64,000 bases of DNA from Alteromonas sp. IB21 (GTDB lineage Bacteria > Pseudomonadota > Gammaproteobacteria > Enterobacterales > Alteromonadaceae): contig NZ_JAEFCD010000003.1 in NCBI RefSeq assembly GCF_016405965.1, positions 124,001 through 188,000 on the forward strand, given 5' to 3'. Below the pieces are notes generated by a model that saw nothing but the letters and a program-made list of their open reading frames with translations, did no database searches and was not told the DNA's origin. Numbering within the stretch: the stretch's first letter is position 1; each line of letters starts with the position of its first letter. Of this stretch, positions 38,310-49,007 are shown one piece after another. A program made the translations under genes and the position numbers.

Positions 38310-40931
38310 TTACGATTGGCTTAAGCGCTTGAGTGTGTAAATCAGGTCAAGCGCTTGGCGCGGTGACAACTCATCGGGTGATAAGTTTTCAAGAGCTTCT
38401 ACCACGGGGTGTGGTTTGTCTGGAAAAAGCATCTCCGCTTGGCCTTTAGCTTTAGACCCGCTGCTGTCAGAGGTTTTCGGCTTACTCATTGGAGCCGTTG
38501 GCTTGCCTTGCGCGCCTTCTGACTCGCTTTCGCCATTTATCATAAGGTGAGACGATTCCAATACGGCCAGCTTTTGTTGGGCTGCTTTTATCACCGCTTT
38601 AGGGACGCCAGCAAGCTGAGCTACTTGTAAACCAAAGCTCTTGCTAGCAGCGCCCTCAGAAACGGTATGCATAAAGCGTATGGTATCTTCAAACTCCATC
38701 GCATCTAAGTGCACGTTTACGACGCCATTTTGCGTTTCTGGCAGTTCAGTAAGTTCGAAGTAATGCGTGGCAAAAAGCGTATAAGCGTTAAGCTGCTTCG
38801 CCAAGTAACTCGCGCAGGCCCACGCTAGTGATAAACCATCATAAGTACTCGTGCCACGGCCTATTTCATCCATTAACACCAGTGAATTTTCGGTAGCGTT
38901 ATTAAGAATGTTCGCCGTTTCTGTCATCTCAACCATAAAAGTAGAGCGGCCAGAGGCAAGGTCGTCCGAGGCGCCAATACGGGTGAAAATACGGTCGAGC
39001 TTACCTATGTGAGCGTTTTCAGCAGGCACAAAGCTTCCGATACAGGCCAACAAAGCAATGAGTGCGGTTTGACGCATGTAGGTTGACTTACCACCCATGT
39101 TCGGGCCGGTTATGATCAGCATGCGGCGTTCGCTATCAAGTTGCAGTGGGTTGGCAATGAAGGGGTCTTTCATCACGTTCTCAACCACAGGATGGCGACC
39201 GGCATCATAGGTAAGTGCACATTCTTGACTTAAATGTGGGCGATGCCAGTCAAGGGAGGCAGCTCGTTCTGCAAAACAGCACAGCACGTCAAGCTTAGCT
39301 AGCGCTGCAGCGGTTTCAATCAAATTGTTGAGGTATGGCGCAAAATTGTCAAACAAGGCTTCATAAAGCTGCTTTTCAAGAGCAAGCGCAGCGCCTTGGC
39401 TGCTAAGCACTTTATCTTCGTGTTCTTTAAGTTCTGGCGTTATGTAGCGCTCGGTGTTTTTAAGCGTTTGTCTGCGAATATATTCTGCAGGTGCCAGAGC
39501 ACTGTTCGCTCGGCTAATTTCAATGAAAAAACCGTGCACTCGGTTATAGCCCACTTTCAGCGTAGAAATTCCCGTGCGTTCTCGCTCCCGCTGCTCCATG
39601 GCGTCTAGATAGTCAGTTGCGCCTTGCGATAGCTTGCGCAGTTCATCAAGCTCTGCGTTGTAGCCCTCTGCAATCACGCCACCGTCCCGTATAACTACAG
39701 GAGGGTTATCGATAATGGCTTCGTTTAACAGGGCTTGGAGTTCGGGGTAAGTGCCAATAGTTTCGCTAATGCTTCTGATTTGCCCTGTATCGAACCGAGC
39801 TAAAGCATATTGTAAATCTGGCAGTGCGTTAAACGCATTTTTTAGGCGTGCAAAGTCACGTGGTCGCGCAGAGCGAAGGGCTAAACGCGCCATAATACGT
39901 TCTATATCGCCAATGTGCTTTAACGCGGTGCGAATATCTTGAGGGTCATCATTAATGAAAGTTTCAACAGCATCTAAGCGGCTGTGGAGTTCATGCTGGT
40001 CGGTCAGCGGCGAGTGAATGATTCGCTGAAGCATACGGCTGCCCATGGCCGTGGTGGTAGTATCCATCACGCTGAACAGGGTATTTTCCTGTCCGCCAGA
40101 CAAATTATGGGTAAGTTCTAAATTTCGGCGCGTGGCCGCATCTAGCTGTACGCGACTGTCTTGCTGTTCCGTCTGAATGCGGCGTATATGCGGCAGAGCC
40201 GTGCGCTGGGTATCCTTTACATATTGTAAAACACAGCCCGCGGCGCCCAGTCCTTTTGTTACGCCTTTTATACCAAAACCTTCTAATGTTTTAGTTTCGA
40301 ACTGAGCGTTTAACTGCTCTGTGGCAGTATCAATGTCGAATTCCCATTCAGGGCGGCGTCTTAGCCCTTTGCGGTTTTCTATAAGTGGTAAACTTTCAAA
40401 CCCTTCTGGATAAAGCAGTTCCGCAGGGTTTACTCGCTGTATTTCAGCTAATAGGCCTTCATCGCTATCGCTCTCAAAAATAACAAAGCGACCGCTGGTA
40501 ACGTCCAACGTTGCCAAACCATAATGCATGCTATGACCGCATACCGCGGCAAGAATGTTATCGCGGCGCTCTTCCAAAAGTGCTTCGTCGGTAACTGTAC
40601 CAGGCGTAACAATACGTTGTACTGCGCGTTCAACAGGACCTTTACTGGTTGCAGGGTCGCCTACCTGCTCGCAAATGGCTACCGACTCTCCCATTTTTAC
40701 AAGGCGTGACAGGTAACTCTCTACCGCGTGATAGGGAACACCGGCCATCGGGATAGGTTCACCGCCGGACTTACCTCTGGCCGTTAGCGATATATCCAGT
40801 AATTCCGCAGCTTTTTTCGCATCGTCATAAAACAACTCGTAGAAGTCGCCCATGCGATAGAACAATAGAATATTCGGATGCTGCGCCTTAATAGTCAGGT
40901 ATTGGCGCATCATGGGAGTATGTGATTCCAA
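38310..40931 (-). CDS. mutS: DNA mismatch repair protein MutS
   Basis: Mismatch recognition ATPase, about 873 residues from the TTG at 40931, which has AGAGG six bases before it and gives [11 protein letters not shown], as in E. coli MutS. A longer frame to TTG 41033 has no good ribosome site and would leave 23 bases for two divergent promoters. Blocks: the mismatch-contacting Phe motif ([13 protein letters not shown]), connector and lever domains, Walker [16 protein letters not shown], Walker [23 protein letters not shown] and FATHYFEL. The tail ([16 protein letters not shown]) is a flexible linker before the C-terminal helices. Confidence 0.95.
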   Translation of the reverse strand: MESHTPMMRQYLTIKAQHPNILLFYRMGDFYELFYDDAKKAAELLDISLTARGKSGGEPIPMAGVPYHAVESYLSRLVKMGESVAICEQVGDPATSKGPVERAVQRIVTPGTVTDEALLEERRDNILAAVCGHSMHYGLATLDVTSGRFVIFESDSDEGLLAEIQRVNPAELLYPEGFESLPLIENRKGLRRRPEWEFDIDTATEQLNAQFETKTLEGFGIKGVTKGLGAAGCVLQYVKDTQRTALPHIRRIQTEQQDSRVQLDAATRRNLELTHNLSGGQENTLFSVMDTTTTAMGSRMLQRIIHSPLTDQHELHSRLDAVETFINDDPQDIRTALKHIGDIERIMARLALRSARPRDFARLKNAFNALPDLQYALARFDTGQIRSISETIGTYPELQALLNEAIIDNPPVVIRDGGVIAEGYNAELDELRKLSQGATDYLDAMEQRERERTGISTLKVGYNRVHGFFIEISRANSALAPAEYIRRQTLKNTERYITPELKEHEDKVLSSQGAALALEKQLYEALFDNFAPYLNNLIETAAALAKLDVLCCFAERAASLDWHRPHLSQECALTYDAGRHPVVENVMKDPFIANPLQLDSERRMLIITGPNMGGKSTYMRQTALIALLACIGSFVPAENAHIGKLDRIFTRIGASDDLASGRSTFMVEMTETANILNNATENSLVLMDEIGRGTSTYDGLSLAWACASYLAKQLNAYTLFATHYFELTELPETQNGVVNVHLDAMEFEDTIRFMHTVSEGAASKSFGLQVAQLAGVPKAVIKAAQQKLAVLESSHLMINGESESEGAQGKPTAPMSKPKTSDSSGSKAKGQAEMLFPDKPHPVVEALENLSPDELSPRQALDLIYTLKRLSQS

Positions 40932-41056
40932 AAAAAGCCTCTGCGATTTTGTTGCTGGGTTTAATGCCTGTTGAGGAGAATAAATGATAAACTCACGCCC
41001 ACTAAGATCAAGCGAAGATCTGATAAAGCACAACAGGTGTAATTAGGTATATCCAA

Positions 41057-41596
41057 ATGAGCTCAACATTTTCAACTGATTCGACAGTAAACGCCACCCC
41101 TTTGATACTTGATAGCGCATTATCTGCTCAGGTGCAGGTATTAGGTGACGCACTAAAGGCAAAAGGCTGGACCGTGTCTAGTGCTGAGTCTTGTACAGGC
41201 GGGGGGATAGCTTTTGCCTTTACCAGTGTGGCTGGCAGCTCTGATTGGTTTAATCAATCGTGGGTGACGTATTCAAATGATGCAAAGCAAAACGTGCTTG
41301 GCGTAACCGAACAATCGCTTGTTGAATATGGGGCTGTTTCGAAGCAAACGGTAAAAGAAATGGCGGCTGGCGTGCGCCGCAACAGTGGGGCGCAACTAGT
41401 TGTAACCGTTAGCGGTGTTGCTGGGCCTGGCGGAGGCACAGAAGAGAAGCCAGTGGGAACCGTTTGGTTTGGCTTTTTGTGCGGCGAGCGCGAGGCGCAA
41501 ATTAAACAAGTATTCAGCGGCAATCGCCACGAAGTACGCCAGCATGCTATTACCTTTGCTATCACTCACTTGGTTAAAATGTTGAGTGAAAATTAA
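41057..41596 (+). CDS. pncC: PncC: nicotinamide-nucleotide amidohydrolase (CinA C-terminal family)
   Basis: A 179-residue single-domain CinA-C protein that deamidates nicotinamide mononucleotide. Typical blocks: GWTVSSAESCTGGGIAFAFTSVAGSSDWF, YSNDAKQNVLGV, VVTVSGVAGPGGGTEEKPVGTVWFG. About 20 extra N-terminal residues are variable. It lies immediately upstream of recA, the usual gammaproteobacterial order, and divergent from mutS. Confidence 0.95.
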   Translation: MSSTFSTDSTVNATPLILDSALSAQVQVLGDALKAKGWTVSSAESCTGGGIAFAFTSVAGSSDWFNQSWVTYSNDAKQNVLGVTEQSLVEYGAVSKQTVKEMAAGVRRNSGAQLVVTVSGVAGPGGGTEEKPVGTVWFGFLCGEREAQIKQVFSGNRHEVRQHAITFAITHLVKMLSEN

Positions 41597-41611
41597 AAAC
41601 ACTGGTTGAAA

Positions 41612-41627
41612 CTGTATGCTTGTACAG
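41612..41627. promoter_or_regulatory. LexA (SOS) box upstream of recA
   Basis: CTGTATGCTTGTACAG, a perfect CTGT-N8-ACAG match, 90 bases before the recA start. Puts recA under LexA control. Confidence 0.9.
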
Positions 41628-41716
41628 TATAGAATGTGATCATTATTTGATACCGTCATTAAACGAATAGGCGATGTCAAAACAGAATTTAACCGCAAAT
41701 CCTAGAGGATATATAC

Positions 41717-42763
41717 GTGGACGATAACAAATCAAAAGCTTTAACTGCCGCAGTAGGCCAAATTGAGAAGCAATTTGGTAAAGGCGCTATCATGCGCTTA
41801 GGCGACAACCAAGCCATGGATATTGAAGCGATTTCTACTGGCTCACTTACCATTGATATCGCCCTAGGTATAGGCGGTTTACCGTGTGGTCGTGTGGTAG
41901 AAATTTATGGCCCTGAATCATCAGGTAAAACCACGCTTACACTGCAAGTTATTGCTGAAGCGCAGAAAAAAGGTAAGACCTGTGCCTTCGTTGATGCTGA
42001 ACACGCCCTAGACCCAGTATACGCTGAAAAGCTAGGCGTAAACATTGACGAACTATTAGTTTCTCAGCCTGATACTGGTGAGCAAGCGCTAGAAATTTGC
42101 GACATGTTGGTACGCTCTGGTGCGGTAGATGTGGTTATTGTTGACTCCGTCGCTGCGCTTACACCGAAAGCGGAAATTGAAGGCGACATGGGTGATTCTC
42201 ACGTTGGTCTTCAAGCGCGTCTCATGTCACAAGCATTGCGTAAGCTTACAGGTAACATTAAGCGTTCAAATACTTTGTGTATCTTCATTAACCAAATCCG
42301 TATGAAGATTGGTGTAATGTTCGGTAACCCAGAAACCACTACCGGTGGTAATGCGCTTAAGTTCTACTCTTCAGTGCGCTTAGACATTCGCCGTATCGGT
42401 GCTGTCAAAGAAGGCGATGAGGTAGTAGGTAACGAAACCCGCGTGAAGGTAGTGAAGAACAAAGTTGCACCTCCGTTTAAGCAAGCCGAATTCATGATCC
42501 GCTACGGCGAAGGTATCAGTAAGGAAGCAGAACTCATCGACCTAGGTGTTAAGCAAAAGCTTGTTGATAAAGCTGGCGCTTGGTACAGCTACAACGGCGA
42601 CCGCATTGGTCAAGGTAAAGCGAATGTAATGAAGTTCCTTAAAGAAAATCCTGAAATTGCGAACGAGATTGAAACAAAAATTCGCCAAGAGCTATTGCTT
42701 CCTAAGACAGTGAAAGCTGAAGAAGTGGTTGCTCCGCAAGAAGACGACGTGCTTCCTGAATAA
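41717..42763 (+). CDS. recA: Recombinase RecA
   Basis: 348-residue strand-exchange protein and LexA co-protease. The start is GTG 41717 with AGAGGAT upstream. Blocks: [13 protein letters not shown], Walker [10 protein letters not shown] (about residues 67-75), [35 protein letters not shown], and the L2/MAW region with [17 protein letters not shown]. The acidic C-terminal tail ends EEDDVLPE-like. A LexA box lies upstream and a terminator just downstream; recX is not next to it. Confidence 0.99.
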   Translation: MDDNKSKALTAAVGQIEKQFGKGAIMRLGDNQAMDIEAISTGSLTIDIALGIGGLPCGRVVEIYGPESSGKTTLTLQVIAEAQKKGKTCAFVDAEHALDPVYAEKLGVNIDELLVSQPDTGEQALEICDMLVRSGAVDVVIVDSVAALTPKAEIEGDMGDSHVGLQARLMSQALRKLTGNIKRSNTLCIFINQIRMKIGVMFGNPETTTGGNALKFYSSVRLDIRRIGAVKEGDEVVGNETRVKVVKNKVAPPFKQAEFMIRYGEGISKEAELIDLGVKQKLVDKAGAWYSYNGDRIGQGKANVMKFLKENPEIANEIETKIRQELLLPKTVKAEEVVAPQEDDVLPE

Positions 42764-42785
42764 AATCAGCGCGTTAGTTTTTAAG

Positions 42786-42811
42786 AAACCCACCTCATGG
42801 TGGGTTTTTTT
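42786..42811 (+). terminator. recA terminator
   Basis: AAACCCACC (42786-42794), loop TCAT, GGTGGGTTT (42799-42807), then T residues. Confidence 0.95.
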
Positions 42812-43022
42812 ATGCCTCATGTCTGTATTATTTTGTAAGACATATTTACTAACATTTATTATAAGCTTGAAACTTGTACTACTAAAAAAAAGAAGGAATG
42901 CTGTAATAAATTTCGGTACGTGCAGACTATAAAAATAAATAAGGCGTACTTTGCTTTTTGTGCAAAAAAGCCCACAACAATAACGAACAGTTAACTGTTT
43001 AACTGAAAGAAGAGGAAAGGGA

Positions 43023-43844
43023 ATGATTGAAATATCAGGTCTCGCCAAACGCTTTACGGTGGAAAACCCGAAAAAGCTTAGCGAACAAGAGAAGAAGGAC
43101 CCCCGTTTAAAAGGTCGTTATTTCCAATCAGTAAGGGACGTGTCGTTTACTTGCGACAAGGGGCAGGTTCTAGGACTGCTTGGTCCTAACGGAGCGGGTA
43201 AAACCACAACATTACGCATGCTTTCAACGGCACTTAAACCAGACAGTGGTAAAGTGCTAATTGGTGGTGAAGACGTGCTGTCTAACCCAAATATTGCGCG
43301 AAAGAAGATTGGTTTTCTTTCCAGTTCTACAGGTCTGTACGGTCGTTTAAGCGGTCGAGAAAATATTAGTTACTTCGGGGAATTGCATGGCATTTCAAAA
43401 AATGTGATTAATGCCCGTATTGAGGAGTTAGCTGATTTGTTAGATATGCAAACCTTCCTTGATAGACGTGCTGAAAATTTCTCGTCAGGCATGAAACAAA
43501 AAGTGTCTATTGCGCGTGCGGTTATTCACGAGCCTGAATTGGTGGTTCTCGATGAGCCTACCACGGGACTTGATATCATGGCGACCAGTACAGTAATGGA
43601 GTTCATTCAGCGTCTTAAGGATAAAGGTACGCCGGTGATTTTTTCAACTCACCATCTCGACGAGGTCCAAGCGCTTTGCGACAAGGTAACGGTTATTAAC
43701 CAAGGCGAAACCGTGTTTAACGATTCGCTTGCAGCATTTAGCGCGTTGTCTGGTAATGAAGTATCTGGCGGGCAAATGCATAAGAGCTTTCTAAAAACAC
43801 TCTCAATGGATGTTAAGGAGATGGGCAATGTGGTTAATCTTTAA
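43023..43844 (+). CDS. ABC-2 exporter ATPase (NatA-like)
   Basis: 273-residue ATP-binding subunit. Walker A GPNGAGKTT (about residues 55-63), signature FSSGMKQKVSIARA, Walker B LVVLDEPTTGLD and STHHLDEV. The insert after the first strand (LSEQEKKDPRLKGRYFQSV) is typical of the NatA sodium-exporter group. Its end overlaps the next gene by 17 bases. Together they likely form an exporter of sodium or another small substrate; the substrate is not shown by the sequence. Confidence 0.9.
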   Translation: MIEISGLAKRFTVENPKKLSEQEKKDPRLKGRYFQSVRDVSFTCDKGQVLGLLGPNGAGKTTTLRMLSTALKPDSGKVLIGGEDVLSNPNIARKKIGFLSSSTGLYGRLSGRENISYFGELHGISKNVINARIEELADLLDMQTFLDRRAENFSSGMKQKVSIARAVIHEPELVVLDEPTTGLDIMATSTVMEFIQRLKDKGTPVIFSTHHLDEVQALCDKVTVINQGETVFNDSLAAFSALSGNEVSGGQMHKSFLKTLSMDVKEMGNVVNL

Positions 43845-45024
43845 AAAGGAATTCAAAGAGCTATTACGCGATAAGAAAACCATCATATTCATGATTGGTC
43901 TACCGCTTCTATTGTTTCCAGCCATTTTTGGCGTGGCCTTTTTCTTTATGAGCTCTGCAGCAGATAAAGCGGAAAACGAAGTGCTGAAATACGCAATCGT
44001 TGGTGAGGCTTATGCACCTGCAATTGTGCAGTCCTTTAATAGTGCCTCTGATAAGTTTGAATCAGTTCCAATAGGCAATGAGACTGACTATGCCAAACTC
44101 ATTAAGAACGAGACCCTAGACTTCGTTTTGGTTATCCCTGAAACCTTTGACAGTGATGTTTTGAATTCAGGTCAGCATAAGATTGCCCTTTATCTCAACG
44201 ATGCAGGCCTAAATAAAGTCATGGGGCGTGTTTCTGAAATTATTGATGAGTATACCGATGCATTTCAGCAGACGGCTTTTGCTCAGCTTAATCTTGATGA
44301 AACACAACAGGAAGCACTATTGCAACCTATTAAAATTGAAAAGCAGAACGTTGCTGACGATCGCGAGGTATGGGGTGAACGACTTGGAGGCATGCTGCCT
44401 TACTTCATCTTTATACTGTGTTTACAAGGAGCAATGGCCCCTGCAGCAGACTTAGGAGCAGGTGAAAAAGAAAGAGGCACTTTAGAAACCTTGCTTATTT
44501 CACCGATGGATCGCCACAAACTCGTACTAGGTAAATTCTTTACGGTGGCAGCAGCAGGTATTGTAACAGCGCTTATAACGGTTTCCTCTATGGCAATGTG
44601 GGGGCTGGTGCTATCGCAAGGCATGGCCGTTGAATTTGTGGTAAAGATAATGTCTATGATTGGTCTTGTAGACTTCTTATTGATCTTTTTAATGTTAGTG
44701 CCTGTGGTGGCAGTATTTGCAGCTGTATTATTATCGCTATCTATTTATGCCCGTTCTTTTAAAGAAGCCCAAAGCTACATGGGTTCGCTCATTATGGTAG
44801 TTATCTTCCCTGTCATTATCGCAATGATGCCAGGCGTAGAGCTTAAAGGTGGCTGGGTGTGGGTGCCGCTCACTAACGTGGCCCTTGCGATGAAAGAGCT
44901 GTTTAAAGGCACCATGGATTACTTTGCGCTGTTTGGTATTTTTACCTCAACAGCGGTAATCGCGACAGGGCTGATTTTCTTCTGTATCCATTGGTTTAAC
45001 AAAGAAAAAGTGCTGTTTAGGTAG
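43828..45024 (+). CDS. ABC-2 exporter permease (NatB-like)
   Basis: 398 residues from ATG 43828, with AAGGAG seven bases upstream; a frame from 43810 adds six residues. N-terminal membrane helix (about 18-42), a large extracytoplasmic domain (about 50-190) with LYLNDAGLNKVMG, then a six-helix block with GAMAPAADLGAGEKERGTLETLLISP, the hallmark of the NatB/ABC-2 family. Membrane partner of the preceding ATPase. The unit ends in a hairpin at 45051-45075. Confidence 0.9.
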   Translation: MWLIFKKEFKELLRDKKTIIFMIGLPLLLFPAIFGVAFFFMSSAADKAENEVLKYAIVGEAYAPAIVQSFNSASDKFESVPIGNETDYAKLIKNETLDFVLVIPETFDSDVLNSGQHKIALYLNDAGLNKVMGRVSEIIDEYTDAFQQTAFAQLNLDETQQEALLQPIKIEKQNVADDREVWGERLGGMLPYFIFILCLQGAMAPAADLGAGEKERGTLETLLISPMDRHKLVLGKFFTVAAAGIVTALITVSSMAMWGLVLSQGMAVEFVVKIMSMIGLVDFLLIFLMLVPVVAVFAAVLLSLSIYARSFKEAQSYMGSLIMVVIFPVIIAMMPGVELKGGWVWVPLTNVALAMKELFKGTMDYFALFGIFTSTAVIATGLIFFCIHWFNKEKVLFR

Positions 45025-45050
45025 ATTCAAGAAAGTTAAAGGGCCTGGAT

Positions 45051-45075
45051 AAGAGCTCGCCTAAAGCGAGCTCTT
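45051..45075 (+). terminator. Hairpin after the ABC-2 operon
   Basis: AAGAGCTCGC/GCGAGCTCTT with loop CTAAA; only a short T run. Confidence 0.7.
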
Positions 45076-45175
45076 TCATATTAGGAAGAAATGGCGCTAA
45101 GTGAAGTGCTTTGCAATTAGCCATTCTCTTATTAAAAAAATTTAGGCAGGATAAATAAATCATTGGGCTTTTCCT

Positions 45176-45493
45176 TCACACTTCAAAATCTACACGTTTA
45201 ATAATGCCTTCCCACCCAGGAGGAATTTTCCCTTGCAACACGTAAGAATAAGCAAGAAGTTCTGCAATAACATAATAAAGTGACTCAGGGATATTTTGCC
45301 CTACGTCCAGTGTCGCGAGCACTTCGCTTAAATAGGGATCTTCGTGAATCAATATCCCAGTTTCCTCAGCCATGGCAATAATTGCCTCGGCTAAATCTCC
45401 ATAGCCTTTGGCGACGACTTTCGGTGCATTTTTCTTGTCTCCCCCCTCGTACTTAAGACCAATGGCACGCTTTGTTTTTTGTGAGTCAGTCAT
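45176..45493 (-). CDS. FlhB C-terminal-domain-like protein
   Basis: 105-residue soluble protein matching the cytoplasmic tail of the export switch protein FlhB: AIGLKYEGGDKKNAPKVVAKGYGDLAEAIIAMAEETGILIHEDPYLSEVLATLDVGQNIPESLYYVIAELLAYSYVLQ. It lacks the membrane part and the self-cleaving NPTH loop. In other bacteria such FlhB-like tails (for example YlqH in Bacillus, or FhlB) sit beside fliK-like genes. It lies 11 bases after the FliK-like gene, in one unit, away from the flagellar cluster in this window. Confidence 0.85.
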   Translation of the reverse strand: MTDSQKTKRAIGLKYEGGDKKNAPKVVAKGYGDLAEAIIAMAEETGILIHEDPYLSEVLATLDVGQNIPESLYYVIAELLAYSYVLQGKIPPGWEGIIKRVDFEV

Positions 45494-45504
45494 AAATTAC
45501 CCGC

Positions 45505-48123
45505 TTAAACCCGCGTTTCAAAAATTTGGTGGGGACGGGAATTGAGCGTGTCAGGTATATGTCCCCGTTGGTAGCTGGTGTTTTCAACGACGAGCCCGAG
45601 TGAAGTGAGGCGCCGCTGCAAGTAGGGCAGCGTATCTCCAATTCGCCTCAATATTTCATCGTTCGATGCATACAAGTCTAACGTTATTGTATTTTTATCA
45701 ATTTTAGACTTCGCCAATACCTGCCCGCTATCACCAATGTTTAGTTTCATTGTAACGTTCCACAGAGAACGCTGGCCGGCTTGTTCTTGTTTATGGTTTT
45801 GCCCACCTTGCTCTCGCTTTATCAGAAGTTCTGGCGGCGTCTGATGCTGTGAAAGCGACGGTAGTACATAGTAAAAACTGTCTTGCCCTTGAATACGGCT
45901 GTCGACGTTGGCTATTTTATTTTGCTGGTGGCTAATAAGTAAGGTTTTAAGATGAGAGAGTAACTGCTGTCGACCGTCTAACTGATTCATATCTTGGCTA
46001 ATGCGGCTAGGCTGTGAAGTGATACCCATATTCGCTAATGTTTTTGAAACAATGGAGTCTGGCGCATCTATTTGTGCTTTTAAGCTCGGCTGTCTTTGCA
46101 TTGCACGGCCAGCTAATGCTAGTTGGACCATAGCAACAAGCCCTTGAACGAAGCTAGATGAGTTTGCTGGTGAGGTTAAGCTTACAGGCGTGGTAACAAG
46201 CGCTTGGGTAGATATGAGCTGCTGCAAACGTTGTGATAAACCTTGTTCGCTCATATCGTTTGCTACTTTTTTTGACAGCGCTTTGATTTCTTCGTTAGCA
46301 GTTAAGGTTTCACCAACTGGGCCTTCATTTCCTTTTGGACTAGCGAAGGACAAGCTTGTATCAGAAATAGGGGGAAGCGCGCCTACTGACTTATTTTGCA
46401 AGGCGGTTAATTGCTGAATAATATTGGAAAGTAAGCCGCTCGATAAGCCTTTAGTCTGCGTACTTAACGCCTGAGCGAGTGCCAAAAGAGAAGATTTGCC
46501 TGCGTTGTCTTTTACCACGTTACTCTGCGTGGCGAGTGTTTCGCCATGAACAGTATCCTTAGTTTGTGACGTGGTACTTTTGAGCGCAGAGGCCAGTTGC
46601 TCATTAGTGGGTTTGGGCGGCCCAACAAAGTCGGTCGTAGATACTCTAATTTGAGAAGGCTTTGCGTTGAGTACGTCCAGGCCTTTTAAATGCTGGAGGA
46701 TTTTATCAACATGCTGAGCATCTAAAGCGTTTGATACGCCGGCGTTTGTCGTTAGTTTCCCGTTCTCCACAATGGCGATCAGCTCGCTTAGCGCCTTATT
46801 AGTGCTGCCCGTTTGACTGAGCAATATCCGAGAGAGGGTAGTGATGGCATTGTGAACATCACTACCCTTAAGTAGTGTCGGTGCTTCACTTCGCAGGTTT
46901 TGCAAGGACGGCGACGCATCGGCAACACGATTTCCCACCCTGCTTTCCGCTTCTTTCGCTATTGCGTTGGGTAGTTGTGAAAGAGTGAGTTTATTTACTT
47001 GATTGTGAGTCAAAGCAGGAAGAGAAAATGGAGATACGCTGTTTTTAGGTAAGCTTATTTGCATTAATGCACTGTGTTGTGCTGTGCGTATTGCCAGCTT
47101 GCTATCAGTCAACGTCAGCGCAGAAATAGCTTTTAATACATTTGAGTTCGTGTTTGGATTTTCAAACAGCGCATTAAGGCGTGTAGAGTTTTTGGCGCTG
47201 TGCTCTATCGCTATTCCACCTTGCTTAAGTGCGTGTTCAATGAGCGTAAATTGCAAGTTGGTGCTCACATTTTTTTGCGTGACGATAGCGGTTTTGCTTG
47301 TGCTGCTGGTTGCGAGTGTACTCTGAGCACGACTATCAGTATTGGCGCTATTGTTTGCAATAGAATGAGCTTGGGAAATTTGCAAGACGATATTGCCGTT
47401 GCTTCCTCGACTTAGCCCAAGTACTACCTGTCGACCAATCAACTTTTGAAGCGCCGCCTTGGTACTGCTATCAACGTTTTCCGTGTTGATATCAGTAAGC
47501 GCAACGAATTGGTCTTTTGAGATAGCAAGCATGAGTTGTCCAAAGCTTTCATTTTTAGTGGAGAGTGACAGCTGACCTTTAAGCGTTACTGCTGCGGTAT
47601 TTGCAGCAAGCGCCTGAGCTACAGCTTTAAGCAATTCCGCTTTATCTGATGCAGACAACGACACACTTTTTTGAAGTAGACTGGTTGAGAGCAGCAAGGC
47701 AGATGGGGTGTTAGACTGCTCTTGCGGTATTTTTTCAGAGCGGTGTGAGTCATGGGAACCAGAGCTTTGGGGCAAAAGAGCAAGCTGTGTGTTATTCATC
47801 GCTTGCTTTGAAATTTTGGCGCTTACCTCTGCGGGTAAAACGACGTTAAGCATTTGCGCTGAGACTGACTGAGCGGTGTTTGATGATGTGCTTATAGATA
47901 GTACCCGCTCAGGTAATCGTTCAATTATTACTTTCGCAGCATTATCGATTGAGGCAGCCTGCGTCAGAGTAGGATTGGTAATAACAGGAGTCGTATTTCG
48001 ACGGCCGCCTTGATTAGCTACGTCAGCGTTTTCACTTAATTGTAAGGATGCGGGGGCAGGTGCAGAAGGGCCAGTTGACTGACTCAGGGCTGCTGCCAAT
48101 AGTGATGATAATGGAGTTGTCAT
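45505..48123 (-). CDS. FliK-like flagellar hook-length control protein
   Basis: 872 residues, mostly low-complexity Ser/Thr/Asn/Gln-rich sequence typical of a secreted molecular ruler. The last 130 residues are the folded FliK C-terminal domain (SLWNVTMKLNIGDSGQVLAKSKIDKNTITLDLYASNDEILRRIGDTLPYLQRRLTSLGL). FliK sets hook length by contact with FlhB; here it is paired with an FlhB-tail protein. No signal peptide and no membrane segments. The start is ATG 48123, with a poor ribosome site. It may be a second, non-flagellar-cluster FliK copy. Confidence 0.8.
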   Translation of the reverse strand: MTTPLSSLLAAALSQSTGPSAPAPASLQLSENADVANQGGRRNTTPVITNPTLTQAASIDNAAKVIIERLPERVLSISTSSNTAQSVSAQMLNVVLPAEVSAKISKQAMNNTQLALLPQSSGSHDSHRSEKIPQEQSNTPSALLLSTSLLQKSVSLSASDKAELLKAVAQALAANTAAVTLKGQLSLSTKNESFGQLMLAISKDQFVALTDINTENVDSSTKAALQKLIGRQVVLGLSRGSNGNIVLQISQAHSIANNSANTDSRAQSTLATSSTSKTAIVTQKNVSTNLQFTLIEHALKQGGIAIEHSAKNSTRLNALFENPNTNSNVLKAISALTLTDSKLAIRTAQHSALMQISLPKNSVSPFSLPALTHNQVNKLTLSQLPNAIAKEAESRVGNRVADASPSLQNLRSEAPTLLKGSDVHNAITTLSRILLSQTGSTNKALSELIAIVENGKLTTNAGVSNALDAQHVDKILQHLKGLDVLNAKPSQIRVSTTDFVGPPKPTNEQLASALKSTTSQTKDTVHGETLATQSNVVKDNAGKSSLLALAQALSTQTKGLSSGLLSNIIQQLTALQNKSVGALPPISDTSLSFASPKGNEGPVGETLTANEEIKALSKKVANDMSEQGLSQRLQQLISTQALVTTPVSLTSPANSSSFVQGLVAMVQLALAGRAMQRQPSLKAQIDAPDSIVSKTLANMGITSQPSRISQDMNQLDGRQQLLSHLKTLLISHQQNKIANVDSRIQGQDSFYYVLPSLSQHQTPPELLIKREQGGQNHKQEQAGQRSLWNVTMKLNIGDSGQVLAKSKIDKNTITLDLYASNDEILRRIGDTLPYLQRRLTSLGLVVENTSYQRGHIPDTLNSRPHQIFETRV

Positions 48124-48383
48124 AATTAAAATATCGGCACGGTCGCACTTTTCCTTACTAATTTAAGTATAGCAAAGCGCTTGAGAGCTGTTCCGCAACA
48201 AAAAAAGCGCGTAAATATGTACAGCGAAAGAATTCATCCTCAAGTGAGAATTGCTTCAGGAAAAACGCCTTTGTCGTTGAAGTAAATCATATTTAATCGG
48301 AATTCGCGACTGCGAAAAAGCGTTCATGTGGTAGACTAGCGCCATTTTTCAGAACCTTTTTTTTAAGTTGGAGTGCCTAGGCA

Positions 48384-49007
48384 GTGTTAGAGGCGTGCGG
48401 ATTAACGTGCAGCAAACGAGACAGAACCCTTTTTGAAGGGCTTTCACTAGTGGTAAATACTGGTGAGTTGCTGTATTTGCGCGGTCCTAATGGTGCAGGA
48501 AAAACCAGCTTACTTCGCATTCTCACTGGTCTGAGTGCACCCGATGCAGGAACAGTTTTACACAACGGAAGAGACATATCAGTAGATAAATCAGGCTACT
48601 ACCGAGACCTTTTTTATCTTGGTCACAAAAGCGGCACTAACGGTAGCCTTTCTGCTTTGGATAATTTGTCTTTTTGGTTGGCCCAGCACAAGGTGTCTGT
48701 GGACGTTAATGTGCTTTATGACGTGTTGGAGAAAGTAGGTCTAGTTGGGCTTGAAGACATACCTGTTCGATATCTATCTGCAGGGCAACAGCGTCGCGTA
48801 GCGCTTTCACGATTGTGGTTAAAGCCTGCCAAGGTTTGGATACTCGATGAGCCTTTTACCGCGCTAGATGTAAAAGGGGTCCACATGCTTGAATCAAGTA
48901 TGAAAGATCATGTTGCCAAGGGCGGTCTCATTGTTACTACTTCTCATCAGCCATTATCTGAAACTGCCGGTAAACACTGTGTATTTGATTTGGAGTACCG
49001 GTTCTGA
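48384..49007 (+). CDS. ccmA: CcmA: heme export ATPase
   Basis: 207-residue ABC ATPase of the CcmABCD complex, which releases holo-CcmE during cytochrome c maturation. Walker A GPNGAGKTS (residues about 34-42), signature LSAGQQRRVALSRL, Walker B VWILDEPFTALD, and a late His in TTSHQP. The start is GTG 48384, with GGAG ten bases upstream. Its stop meets the ccmB start (TGATG). First gene of the ccm operon. Confidence 0.97.
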   Translation: MLEACGLTCSKRDRTLFEGLSLVVNTGELLYLRGPNGAGKTSLLRILTGLSAPDAGTVLHNGRDISVDKSGYYRDLFYLGHKSGTNGSLSALDNLSFWLAQHKVSVDVNVLYDVLEKVGLVGLEDIPVRYLSAGQQRRVALSRLWLKPAKVWILDEPFTALDVKGVHMLESSMKDHVAKGGLIVTTSHQPLSETAGKHCVFDLEYRF

